This document shows positions 48,617 to 56,207 of a DNA stretch of 64,000 nucleotides, in pieces. The translations under genes and the position numbers were made by a program. The DNA is taken from NCBI GenBank assembly GCA_964355105.1, contig CAYHCO010000015.1, positions 24,001 to 88,000 on the forward strand. The letters are read 5' to 3'. Under the pieces are notes generated by a model. The model did not search any database. It saw only the letters and a list, made by a program, of their open reading frames with translations, and was not told the DNA's origin. This DNA is from UBA12481 sp964355105 (lineage in GTDB: Bacteria > Bacteroidota > Bacteroidia > Bacteroidales > UBA12481). Each line of letters begins with the position of its first letter. Position 1 is the stretch's first letter.

Positions 48617-50122
48617 ATGCATCAAGATTTGCGATCAATGGATAACGAAAAATCTGTAGGAATAATCGGAGCCGGCATTGGCGGGATCGCCACCTCCATC
48701 AGGCTGGCTAAGAATGGGTTCAAAGTAACCGTTTATGAAAAAAATGCTGCACCCGGCGGCAGAGTGAGTCAGACAGTGCGCGACGGCCACCGATTCGATC
48801 TCGGCGCAACCATTTTCATGATGCCGGGGATTTACCGCACCACTTTCGAGAGCATGGGACTCAACCTGGATGATTTTATGGAGCTGCTTCCCGTTACCAC
48901 CCTCTACCAGCTCTATTTCGATGATGGTTCGGTGCTTGATTTTACCACCAATGAGAAAAAGATGCAGGATCAGCTGGAAGCCCTTGAGCCCGGCAGTTAC
49001 CAAAAGATGAAATCTTACCTCGACCAGGGGTACGGATTTTTAAAGCTGGGGCTTGCTCAACTGCTGGGAAGAAATTTCTACCGGTTGTTCGATTTTGTCA
49101 ATCTGGGCAATGTCGGGCTCCTCATCAAGCTTAAGACCTATATCCGCCACCAACGGTTTGTCGAAAGGTTTTTCAGGCATCCTCACCTCCAGATGGCCTT
49201 TACATTCCAGAATATATATGTAGGACAGAGTCCTTTTGAAGCGCCGGCGCTATTTTCCATGCTGCCGGCGGCTGAATTGCTTGAAGGATCGATGTTCCCG
49301 AGAGGGGGCATGAATCAGATCGTTAAGAATCTTGTGGAATATGCCCGGACTCTTGGAGTAGATTTCGTTTACAATAAACCGGCTCAAAGGATTCTTACTT
49401 CAGGTAACCGCGCCACCGGAATCCTGTTTGAGGACGGGTCCCGTTCGGCGGAGGATATTGTCATTGCCAATGCCGACCTGCCCTATGTTTACAGTCAACT
49501 GCTGCCCGACAGATATGCGGCAGCGAGGGTCAATCGTTTGAATCATGCCTGCTCGGCGCTGGTTTTTCATTGGGGAATCGACAAAGTGTATCCCGGACTT
49601 GCCCAGCATAATGTGTTTCTGTCCGATCAGTATCGCGAATGTCTGAATACCATTTTCAAGGATAAATCGCTTTCTGAAGATTTTTGCTTTTACGTTCACT
49701 CTCCTGTGCGAACCGATTCCACCGCCGCTCCGGCAAATCAGGATTCACTTTCTGTGGTAATCCCTGTGGGGCATATCGATCCGGAAAAAAATCAGGATTG
49801 GAACCGTATTCGCAACATGGCCAGGGAAGGGGTGATCCGTCGGCTTGAAAAGCTCGGCTATACGGCCTTTGCCGATCATATTAAATTTGAGATCTGCTAT
49901 CTCCCCGGGACCTGGGAAAGCGTTTTCCATGTTTCCAGAGGGGCCACATTCGGGAGCCTGAGTCATAATATCATGCAAATGGGCTATTTCAGGCCGCACA
50001 ACAGGCATAATAAATACCGGAATTTATATTTTACCGGCGGCAGTACTCATCCCGGAAACGGTATTCCGCTGGTTCTGCTGTCAGCCAAACTTACGAGCGA
50101 AAGAATTCTCAAGGAACAATAA
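48617..50122 (+). CDS. crtI: Phytoene desaturase-family FAD oxidoreductase (CrtI-like)
   Basis: A 501-aa carotenoid desaturase. The dinucleotide-binding motif VGIIGAGIGGIATSIRLAKN is near the N-terminus, followed by YEKNAAPGGRVSQ, and the C-terminal NLYFTGGSTHPGNGIPLVL (about 472-490) is the family's FAD-binding signature. It should add double bonds to phytoene at the membrane, giving neurosporene, lycopene or similar. The ATG at 48638 (MDNEKSVGI) is a possible alternative start. Its stop codon overlaps the start of the phytoene synthase gene by one base (TAATG), so the pair is one operon. Other CrtI relatives (CrtN, CrtD) cannot be fully excluded, but the adjacent synthase makes CrtI most likely. 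Confidence 0.92.
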   Translation: MHQDLRSMDNEKSVGIIGAGIGGIATSIRLAKNGFKVTVYEKNAAPGGRVSQTVRDGHRFDLGATIFMMPGIYRTTFESMGLNLDDFMELLPVTTLYQLYFDDGSVLDFTTNEKKMQDQLEALEPGSYQKMKSYLDQGYGFLKLGLAQLLGRNFYRLFDFVNLGNVGLLIKLKTYIRHQRFVERFFRHPHLQMAFTFQNIYVGQSPFEAPALFSMLPAAELLEGSMFPRGGMNQIVKNLVEYARTLGVDFVYNKPAQRILTSGNRATGILFEDGSRSAEDIVIANADLPYVYSQLLPDRYAAARVNRLNHACSALVFHWGIDKVYPGLAQHNVFLSDQYRECLNTIFKDKSLSEDFCFYVHSPVRTDSTAAPANQDSLSVVIPVGHIDPEKNQDWNRIRNMAREGVIRRLEKLGYTAFADHIKFEICYLPGTWESVFHVSRGATFGSLSHNIMQMGYFRPHNRHNKYRNLYFTGGSTHPGNGIPLVLLSAKLTSERILKEQ

Positions 50123-51063
50123 TGAATCCCGATCATCAACAGTATTTTGATATTCTGAACCGCATACCGATTGAACGGATAACTGATCATCCCAACATTC
50201 TGGTAGCAGCCGGGTTTTGGGACGAGGATCGATACCGGGCCGCGAAAACATGCTATGCCTTTATGAGGCGGGTCGATGACATGATTGATGATTATAAGGC
50301 CCTGCATAAGAGAATCGAAGAAAAAGACCGCGTAAAATTTGAGCGCAAGGTGGAAGCATGGCTTCAGGATATACGATCGGACCGGCGACCCGGCATACTG
50401 CAGAAAGATCTGGTTTCCACCATCACCCGTTTCAGGATTCCCGTTTGGCCGATGGAGGATTTTGCCAGGGCTATGTTATATGATATCAACCATGAGGGCT
50501 TTTCGGATATTCAATCGTTCCTTAACTATTCAGATGGGGCAACGGTGGCACCTTCCTCCATCTTTGTTCATCTATGCGGGATACGCAAACTGGAAGGTAT
50601 CTGGCATGATCCCCTTTTCGATGTGAAGGCAACCTCCACACCCTGCGCCCTTTTTAGTTACCTGGTGCATACGGTACGCGATTTCCAGAAAGACCAACTG
50701 AATAATCTCAACTGTTTTGCTTTGGACAGGCTTGCAGCCAATGATCTCACACCCGGAATTATGAGGCAGATCGCCGAGGGGGCGGCCGTGACCAGCGGAT
50801 TCCGCAATCTGATGCGGGAATATTATCTTCTGGCTGATGATTATCGCAAACAAACCTGGAAGGTGCTGGAACAGATTGCCTCGCTGGTAGAACCCAGGTA
50901 TCATCTCAGTTTGCTGATAATCTTTAATTTATACCTGATGGTTTTTGAAAGGATTGATCCTGACAAAGGCCGGTTTACCAGTGCGGAGCTCAACCCGACT
51001 GCAACGGAGATTCATGACCGGGTTTATCGGACTATTGCCGGTTTTCTCAGGGAGACCGCTTGA
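50122..51063 (+). CDS. crtB: Phytoene/squalene synthase family protein (CrtB-like)
   Basis: The 313-aa enzyme condenses two geranylgeranyl diphosphates into phytoene. The first Asp-rich motif is FMRRVDDMIDDYK (48-60) and the second is in HTVRDFQKDQLNN (about 188-200). Both are needed to bind diphosphate through magnesium ions. The gene starts within the crtI stop codon. No cyclase, ketolase or hydroxylase gene follows here, so the final pigment cannot be told from this window. Confidence 0.92.
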   Translation: MNPDHQQYFDILNRIPIERITDHPNILVAAGFWDEDRYRAAKTCYAFMRRVDDMIDDYKALHKRIEEKDRVKFERKVEAWLQDIRSDRRPGILQKDLVSTITRFRIPVWPMEDFARAMLYDINHEGFSDIQSFLNYSDGATVAPSSIFVHLCGIRKLEGIWHDPLFDVKATSTPCALFSYLVHTVRDFQKDQLNNLNCFALDRLAANDLTPGIMRQIAEGAAVTSGFRNLMREYYLLADDYRKQTWKVLEQIASLVEPRYHLSLLIIFNLYLMVFERIDPDKGRFTSAELNPTATEIHDRVYRTIAGFLRETA

Positions 51064-51092
51064 GTTTTTACTTCCGGATAGCTAATAATTAA

Positions 51093-51104
51093 TAAATTAG
51101 CGCC
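51093..51104 (+). promoter_or_regulatory. Candidate promoter motif (TAAATTAGCGCC)
   Basis: Shares 11 of 12 bases with the motif before crtI; 19 bp before the GTG start at 51123. Possible shared regulation with the carotenoid genes. Confidence 0.33.
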
Positions 51105-51122
51105 CTGAATAATTGGGGTTAA

Positions 51123-51824
51123 GTGTCTTCAAGATTTTTTCTGATACTGATAGTTGTCGCAGCGGTGCTGAAAGCCGGAAGTTCTGCCGCCCAGGCAGTG
51201 CCGGGTGAAATCCTGGATATGACAAAGATCCGGCAAAAAGCCGTGCGGGACCTGGTTTACAGCGAAAAAGTCAGCACAGCAAGTGATTTTCAGCATATTA
51301 CCACTTCCTGCTATAGCGAGAGGGACTCCCAACTGTATCATACCGATGTCAGGACCTATGTGATCAGGGCTGGGATCGATCAGGTCTGGCAGAAATATAC
51401 AACGATTACTCCCCGGAAAGCCTGGAATGGCAGATTGGTGAAATTTGGATTCCTGTTCTCCAGGCTGAAAAATACGTTTGTTTACGCGGACAATGCCGAT
51501 GAGCCGATTCACGTAGGTAATATTGTATATGTTAACCTGCGGCTGCTCAGGGGACTGAAAAATATGGGTGTGGCGTTTGAAATTACGCGTCTCGATGAGG
51601 TAGGTAAAGTCATCTGTTTCTGTTACTTAAGGGATGGAATATCACAGGGTTCACAGGAAATCAGGTTTGCCGAGCTGACCAGCGGTTATACCAAGATCAG
51701 TCACATTACTCATTATCGCAGTCATTCGGCATTCCGCGACCGTGAGCTGTATCCGATCTTTCATGCAAGATTTGTAGGGGAATTTCACCAGAATGTTCTG
51801 AGTCAGATTACCTCAGGACTATAA
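51123..51824 (+). CDS. Secreted SRPBCC/START-like protein, unknown function
   Basis: A 233-aa protein starting at GTG 51123, with a signal peptide (about 1-24, ending SAAQ). Residues 75-230 alternate beta strands and end in a long helix (FHARFVGEFHQNVLSQI), and contain TYVIRAGIDQVWQKYTTI, a beginning typical of the SRPBCC/START ligand-binding fold. No enzyme family is recognised. It follows crtB by 60 bp and is followed by the next gene after 4 bp. A role in lipid or pigment handling is possible but only inferred. Confidence 0.72.
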   Translation: MSSRFFLILIVVAAVLKAGSSAAQAVPGEILDMTKIRQKAVRDLVYSEKVSTASDFQHITTSCYSERDSQLYHTDVRTYVIRAGIDQVWQKYTTITPRKAWNGRLVKFGFLFSRLKNTFVYADNADEPIHVGNIVYVNLRLLRGLKNMGVAFEITRLDEVGKVICFCYLRDGISQGSQEIRFAELTSGYTKISHITHYRSHSAFRDRELYPIFHARFVGEFHQNVLSQITSGL

Positions 51825-51828
51825 TAAT

Positions 51829-52629
51829 ATGGAAGCGGAGATCAGGAAATGGCTGTCGACTCATCCACTCACTGCGGAAAACGAGCTGGATGTGCATGGT
51901 GTGCCTGAATCCCTTTTCGAATTGACTGGAATTGACGACCGTTTGAAACAACTCAACAGACAGATCAAGGGACTTCCAATTCAGCAGCAGAAGCTACTCC
52001 TGTATCTCAGTCGGGATATTGAGCCGGCGTTGATTATTGAATCGATGGAATATGCTTCGCCGGACCTGTTTTGGCTTGATAAAGCCTTGTTGGTCAAGGA
52101 GGTCGATCCTTCGGCAAGGCAACATGATGTATTGAAAGTTTTTGCTGCGAATGAAGCTTTGTTAGAGGAGATCTATCAGGTATCCGACAGGATGGACCGG
52201 GAAGCTGAGAAGTCGAAGAACCGAAGGTACCTGATCTGGTCGCTTGCCTCCGCCCCCGTGGTTTTGTCGGTCCTCATCCTGCTGGTATACCCGCTTTTAG
52301 TGAAACCTGATCCGGTAGCCCTTTACGAGGAGTTTAAATCGGCCTATGTGCAGAACATCAGTTCGATCGACACCACTTCGTATACTGGCGGGTCATACGT
52401 GGAAGCTATAGCGCAGTTGAAAGACGGAAACTATTCGGTTGCTGCAAAGCTATTTGAGGAACTGGTTGGCAGCGACAGTACTTTCCGTTCAGCATCGCGT
52501 TGGTATCTGGTCCTGATCAATTTGCGTGACGGGGACAGGAAGACCTGCAAGGAGCAGCTGAAAATACTGGAAGCCGATGATCCCGCTTTTTACCGGAAGG
52601 TAGCGGAAAAGCTTGCCGGCAAGTTGTGA
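51829..52629 (+). CDS. Single-pass membrane protein with TPR-like C-terminal part
   Basis: The 266-aa protein has a cytoplasmic N-terminal region (1-135, helical, Glu/Leu-rich), one membrane helix at about 140-162 (YLIWSLASAPVVLSVLILLV) and a periplasmic C-terminal part containing a TPR-like pair (AIAQLKDGNYSVAAKLFEEL, then SASRWYLVLINLRDGDRKTC). The layout recalls anti-sigma-factor or zinc-finger-less transmembrane regulators, but no such domain is recognised. It starts 4 bp after the SRPBCC-like gene, so the two are co-transcribed. Confidence 0.75.
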   Translation: MEAEIRKWLSTHPLTAENELDVHGVPESLFELTGIDDRLKQLNRQIKGLPIQQQKLLLYLSRDIEPALIIESMEYASPDLFWLDKALLVKEVDPSARQHDVLKVFAANEALLEEIYQVSDRMDREAEKSKNRRYLIWSLASAPVVLSVLILLVYPLLVKPDPVALYEEFKSAYVQNISSIDTTSYTGGSYVEAIAQLKDGNYSVAAKLFEELVGSDSTFRSASRWYLVLINLRDGDRKTCKEQLKILEADDPAFYRKVAEKLAGKL

Positions 52630-52632
52630 TTC

Positions 52633-53100
52633 CTAATCGTTAAAGTGGTACAGAAAAAGGATATAGCCTACGTAAGCGGGTTTAGGATTATCCAGGATTT
52701 CCATGGTTACTTTCATTCTTGTTTTAATGATTCCTCGAAGATTGGTGAGCGCGTCCATGGAGACACGGATTCTTACCTGATCATTCACTTTTACCGGTTG
52801 ATTGAATTTAAAATCTTCCAATCCGTAGTTTACCAATAGTTTAACCTTCCGAACATCAGCTATTTGTTCCCATAAATAGGGCAGCAGGGAAAGTGTCAGA
52901 TATCCGTGAGCGATGGTGGTGCCAAACGGCGATTCTGTTTTTGCACGTTCGGGATCGGTGTGGATCCATTGGTGGTCCAGCGTTGATTTAGCGAACTCAT
53001 TGATTTGTTGCTGAGTAATGGTGTGATAATCCGATACGCCAATCTCCTGGCCAACCAGTGTTTGAAATTCAGCCAGCCCGTTTATTATCCTTGGATTCAT
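52633..53100 (-). CDS. MaoC-like (R)-specific enoyl-CoA hydratase / dehydratase
   Basis: Start chosen at ATG 53100 (155 aa), the usual MaoC length; an ATG at 53199 would add 33 atypical residues. The hot-dog fold has the hydratase-2 motif with catalytic Asp42 and His47 in LDHQWIHTDPERA and the following SPFGTTIAHGYLTLSLLP. It hydrates trans-2-enoyl-CoA to (R)-3-hydroxyacyl-CoA, or acts on related thioesters. It is convergent with the membrane-protein gene, with 3 bp between stops, and has no evident functional link to its neighbours. Confidence 0.9.
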   Translation of the reverse strand: MNPRIINGLAEFQTLVGQEIGVSDYHTITQQQINEFAKSTLDHQWIHTDPERAKTESPFGTTIAHGYLTLSLLPYLWEQIADVRKVKLLVNYGLEDFKFNQPVKVNDQVRIRVSMDALTNLRGIIKTRMKVTMEILDNPKPAYVGYILFLYHFND

Positions 53101-53187
53101 ATGATGTATGTATAGCAATAGGTTTAGTTTCGAAAGCCAATATAATTCAAATCTTGATAGAGACGCATAAAGGCCTCTCCAATTCCG

Positions 53188-53215
53188 GTCACCCGTCACC
53201 TGTCACTCGTCACGT
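53188..53215. repeat. Heptameric tandem repeat (GTCACNN, four units)
   Basis: Four 7-bp units (GTCACCC, GTCACCT, GTCACTC, GTCACGT). Different core from the other heptamers but the same period. Confidence 0.8.
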
Positions 53216-53363
53216 TTCCGATGTCCTATTGACGAATGAACACCTCTTTCACGAAGATCATCGATTTTCGTCCGTTCGTCAAACGGTTATTTGCACGCAA
53301 GATTCATTCGTCACTGAGTTAGTGATGTTCATCAAACGAAAGGGGAAATAAGGAATCCCACTA

Positions 53364-53394
53364 TTTCCGGTCCTTTCAGGGCGCCATATCTTTG
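53364..53394 (+). promoter_or_regulatory. Promoter of the DUF4402 cluster (TTTC-19-TATCTTTG)
   Basis: TATCTTTG (53387-53394) matches TAnnTTTG exactly; TTTC, three of four bases of the -33 element, is 19 bp upstream. The ATG at 53429 follows after 34 bp. Confidence 0.55.
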
Positions 53395-53428
53395 AATCAA
53401 CAAAACGAAAATGATTCGCTCAAACGCC

Positions 53429-53824
53429 ATGAAAAAAGCAACTTTAACGACCGCAGCAACAATCCTGATGATGGTTTTTTCCTTCATCGCTGTCAACGCA
53501 CAGACTACTGCAATCGGTCATGTCTCTGCTGAAGTTGTTGACGGCATCAGCGCCTCTATCAATCCTTCCACAACAGTTAATTCAAATAACACGATCACTC
53601 CGGCAACTTTTTCGGTAAACAGTACCGCTGACGCCATGTTTGCTGTAACAATCCCTGCCGGACAAACTACTTTGGTAAAAGCTGACGGGACAGCAACCAT
53701 GACCATGAGTGACCTCATGGCATCGGCACAGGGAGGCAAAGTGAGCTTGGGCGCAAACCTCAATGCAGGCAATACGACCGGTGTTTATACCGGATCATAT
53801 AAAGTCACTTTCGACTACAACTAA
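53429..53824 (+). CDS. DUF4402 protein 1, possible fimbrial subunit
   Basis: Start chosen at ATG 53429 (131 aa), since MKKATLTTAATILMMVF begins the signal peptide (to about 24, ending VNAQ); the ATG at 53411 adds six residues. The mature beta-sandwich has the DUF4402 pattern. The C-terminus GVYTGSYKVTFDYN has Tyr at position 2 from the end, hydrophobic residues at 4, 6 and 8, and Gly at 14, the pattern by which chaperone-usher pilins are recognised. A terminator follows directly, so it may be a stand-alone unit. Confidence 0.85.
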   Translation: MKKATLTTAATILMMVFSFIAVNAQTTAIGHVSAEVVDGISASINPSTTVNSNNTITPATFSVNSTADAMFAVTIPAGQTTLVKADGTATMTMSDLMASAQGGKVSLGANLNAGNTTGVYTGSYKVTFDYN

Positions 53825-53847
53825 TCAAAGGTCTTCAATTTCTTCAT

Positions 53848-53878
53848 GAGTAGCATTTAACGATGCTACTCTTTTTTT
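53848..53878 (+). terminator. Rho-independent terminator after DUF4402 protein 1
   Basis: Perfect 9-bp stem GAGTAGCAT/ATGCTACTC with loop TTAACG, followed by seven T. Confidence 0.9.
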
Positions 53879-54007
53879 GCCAATTCGCTTGGTTATTACA
53901 TTAATAACTAATATATTTAACATTAAGAATATCCACCACTCGATCTGAACATTTCTGTTTCAGGATCGTTTAGTTTTTTGTACTGAATTTAACTACGCGG
54001 GAATGCC

Positions 54008-54496
54008 ATGAAATGCTTGGTTTCCATATTGTGTCTGGCGGCTGCGCTGCTCGGTTTCTGCCACGGCAGTTTGCAGGCGCAGACTACGGTCACCGGTCGC
54101 ATTTCCGCTGAGATCGTTGATGTTATAATAACCACCGCAATAGAACCGGGTGGTTCGTTTATCGTTCAGAAATCCATCACCTCCGATACTGATGCAAATC
54201 TCAGGTTAACTGACCAGAGTATCATTCCAGCTACATTTAGCATTTGTTGTCCCAGCGATGCCATTTTTGTGGTAAACCTGCCTGTTCAGCCAACCGCCCT
54301 TACCGGGAGCAAAGGAGTATGCCCCATGACAATTACCGAGTGGACCGCTTCTTCAATTCAGGCAGGAGACAGTGTCAGTTCACCCGGAGGCAGGCAGCAG
54401 GTTACCATTGGAGCTACTCTCAAGAGGGGCTCCATGGAGGATAGTGCAATAGGAACCTATACCGGTTCTTACGAGATCACTTTCGCCTACAATTGA
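54008..54496 (+). CDS. DUF4402 protein 2, possible fimbrial subunit
   Basis: A 162-aa secreted protein; signal peptide about 1-25 (ending LQAQ). The beta-sandwich body has a Cys pair, SICCPSDAIF at about 77-86, and a third Cys in GVCPMTI, unlike its paralogues, so a disulfide is possible. The C-terminus GTYTGSYEITFAYN again has penultimate Tyr and Gly at position 14 from the end. It has its own start region and lies 183 bp after the terminator of the first DUF4402 gene. Confidence 0.85.
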   Translation: MKCLVSILCLAAALLGFCHGSLQAQTTVTGRISAEIVDVIITTAIEPGGSFIVQKSITSDTDANLRLTDQSIIPATFSICCPSDAIFVVNLPVQPTALTGSKGVCPMTITEWTASSIQAGDSVSSPGGRQQVTIGATLKRGSMEDSAIGTYTGSYEITFAYN

Positions 54497-54530
54497 TCTT
54501 TTAATCCCCAAATTCTTCCAATTACGGATA

Positions 54531-54553
54531 AAAATTCCAAAAAACGGAATTTT
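54531..54553 (+). terminator. Possible weak terminator hairpin after DUF4402 protein 2
   Basis: Perfect 8-bp AT-rich stem AAAATTCC/GGAATTTT with a 7-nt A-rich loop, ending in only four T. Weak alone. Confidence 0.4.
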
Positions 54554-54605
54554 GTATTCTTGTCATTTATCCGCAACAATCAGAAATAGAGCGAGTTAGG
54601 TTTTG

Positions 54606-54624
54606 GCATGCCCGAATGGTATGC
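54606..54624 (+). promoter_or_regulatory. Leader hairpin GCATGCC-CGAAT-GGTATGC (copy A)
   Basis: Seven-bp stem (one G-T pair) with a CGAAT loop in the 5' leader of DUF4402 protein 3, duplicated at 55369-55387. It could be an RNA control element or an operator. A related but not identical hairpin, CCAA...TTGG, lies before the gene at 56208. Confidence 0.45.
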
Positions 54625-54682
54625 TTATTGACTGATAAGTGGTGTAAACAACGACGAAACAAACAAAAAATAAAAAATAGTC

Positions 54683-55192
54683 ATGAAAACTTCATTAAAA
54701 ATCTTCGCTCTCGGACTGATCCTCGCAGGCTTCGGAATCAACGCTAACGCACAGGCAACTGCCAATGCAGTAGGTTCAGCTACCGTTATTACCCCGATCA
54801 CCATAGTAAAGGCTTCGGATATGAGTTTTGGCAACCTCGCCGTAACTGCTGATCCTGGAACTATTGTTCTGGCACCGGCAGGAACCCGCACCCGGACTGG
54901 TGGCGTAACCCTTCCCAACGTAACCGGAACTGTTACCGCAGCATCGTTTACCGTAAGTGGAGAAGGCACCAGTACTTTTTCGATCGTTCTTCCTTCCTCT
55001 TATACCCTGAACGGACCTTCCGGTGCAACCATGATCGTTGACAATTTCACCAGTACTCCCAGCAGCACAGGTTCGCTGGTAGCCGGGACCAAAACGATCA
55101 CCGTAGGCGCTACTTTGAATGTTAGCGGATCGCAGACAGTAGGCGCTTATGCCAACGCTTCGGGATTTGCAGTGACTGTCAATTACAACTAA
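54683..55192 (+). CDS. DUF4402 protein 3 (duplicate A), possible fimbrial subunit
   Basis: A 169-aa secreted protein; signal peptide about 1-24 (ending ANAQ). It begins ATANAVGSATVITPITIVK, typical of DUF4402, and ends GAYANASGFAVTVNYN, with penultimate Tyr, hydrophobics at 4, 6 and 8, and Gly at position 16 from the end. The amino-acid sequence is identical to that encoded at 55446. It is followed by its own terminator and preceded by a ~120-nt leader with a conserved hairpin. Confidence 0.88.
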   Translation: MKTSLKIFALGLILAGFGINANAQATANAVGSATVITPITIVKASDMSFGNLAVTADPGTIVLAPAGTRTRTGGVTLPNVTGTVTAASFTVSGEGTSTFSIVLPSSYTLNGPSGATMIVDNFTSTPSSTGSLVAGTKTITVGATLNVSGSQTVGAYANASGFAVTVNYN

Positions 55193-55214
55193 GAATATTA
55201 TCGCAGGAAAGGAA

Positions 55215-55246
55215 AGAGCGCTGCCCACGGGCAGCGCTCTTTTTTT
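55215..55246 (+). terminator. Rho-independent terminator, duplicate A
   Basis: Perfect 11-bp stem AGAGCGCTGCC/GGCAGCGCTCT with loop CACG and a seven-T run. Confidence 0.92.
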
Positions 55247-55340
55247 GTACCCAATGAAGCCGGACAATATTGGAAATACTTCCATTATGGGAATAGATTC
55301 CGGAAAATGGAAATTCTATGAACGGGCTAATGTTTGTAAA

Positions 55341-55981
55341 AATCAGTAATAGAGAGAGTTAGGTTTTGGCATGCCCGAATGGTATGCTTATTGACTGACA
55401 AGTGGTGTAAACAACAACGAAACAAACAAAAAATAAAAAATAGTCATGAAAACTTCATTAAAAATCTTCGCTCTCGGACTGATCCTCGCAGGCTTCGGAA
55501 TCAACGCTAACGCACAGGCAACTGCCAATGCAGTAGGTTCAGCTACCGTTATTACCCCGATCACCATAGTAAAGGCTTCGGATATGAGTTTTGGCAACCT
55601 CGCCGTAACTGCTGATCCTGGAACTATTGTTCTGGCACCGGCAGGAACCCGCACCCGGACTGGTGGCGTAACCCTTCCCAACGTAACCGGAACTGTTACC
55701 GCAGCATCGTTTACCGTAAGTGGAGAAGGCACCAGTACTTTTTCGATCGTTCTTCCTTCCTCTTATACCCTGAACGGACCTTCCGGTGCAACCATGATCG
55801 TTGACAATTTCACCAGTACTCCCAGCAGCACAGGTTCGCTGGTAGCCGGGACCAAAACGATCACCGTAGGCGCTACTTTGAATGTTAGCGGATCGCAGAC
55901 AGTAGGCGCTTATGCCAACGCTTCGGGATTTGCAGTGACTGTTAATTACAACTAAGAATATTATCGCAGGAAAGGAAAGAG
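55341..55981. repeat. 641-bp direct repeat, copy B
   Basis: Second copy of 54578-55218. Outside the block the flanks are unrelated: upstream 55247-55340 is unique, and downstream the terminator stem differs. Confidence 0.95.
55446..55955 (+). CDS. DUF4402 protein 4 (duplicate B), possible fimbrial subunit
   Basis: Identical in amino-acid sequence (169 aa) to the product of 54683, differing at one synonymous base. Such identity implies recent duplication or ongoing gene conversion. Signal peptide, DUF4402 body and pilin-like C-terminus as in the first copy. It has its own leader hairpin at 55369 and its own terminator, so both copies appear functional and could raise dosage of a main subunit. 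Confidence 0.88.
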   Translation: MKTSLKIFALGLILAGFGINANAQATANAVGSATVITPITIVKASDMSFGNLAVTADPGTIVLAPAGTRTRTGGVTLPNVTGTVTAASFTVSGEGTSTFSIVLPSSYTLNGPSGATMIVDNFTSTPSSTGSLVAGTKTITVGATLNVSGSQTVGAYANASGFAVTVNYN

Positions 55982-56009
55982 GCTGTCTCACAAGGGCAGC
56001 CTCTTTTTT
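55978..56009 (+). terminator. Rho-independent terminator, duplicate B
   Basis: Ten-bp stem AGAGGCTGTC/GGCAGCCTCT (one G-T pair) with 7-nt loop and six T. Only its first four bases (AGAG) belong to the duplicated block; the rest differs from the terminator of copy A although both form good stems. Confidence 0.88.
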
Positions 56010-56207
56010 CTGAATAATACTTCTAATTTGACAATTTAGCCCAATCCTCCATTATTAAACCAATTGTCCAGAATTTGGAATGTTATAATGTATGCTCAAT
56101 TTCTATATATCAGGAAATTAAGAAGATAGCGTGTCCAATCAGTGTTGGTATATTTATTGCTTGTTAATTGTACAAACAAAGTCAAAACAAAAACAAAAAA
56201 TAGGGTC

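Larger units (their letters stand above)
53101..53428. other. 328-bp divergent spacer with heptamers and promoter
   Basis: This spacer holds a heptameric tract (53188-53215), GAACACC/TTCGTC-rich sequence with small inverted repeats around 53220-53335, and a promoter-like element at 53364-53394. No gene or RNA was recognised in it. Confidence 0.6.
54578..55218. repeat. 641-bp direct repeat, copy A
   Basis: This block (leader, DUF4402 gene and 3' flank) recurs at 55341-55981 with five differences seen: four in the leader and one synonymous change (GTC/GTT) in the gene. Period 763 bp. The repeat ends inside the left arm of the terminator. Confidence 0.95.

Noticed and set aside
54606..54624. 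Known riboswitch class in the DUF4402 leader
   Set aside because: The short hairpin does not match the conserved core of any riboswitch I know; only an unspecified control element is claimed.
54578..55981. CRISPR or phage-type repeat array
   Set aside because: The repeat is a 641-bp gene duplication, and the heptamer/octamer tracts elsewhere have no unique spacers; no cas gene was seen.
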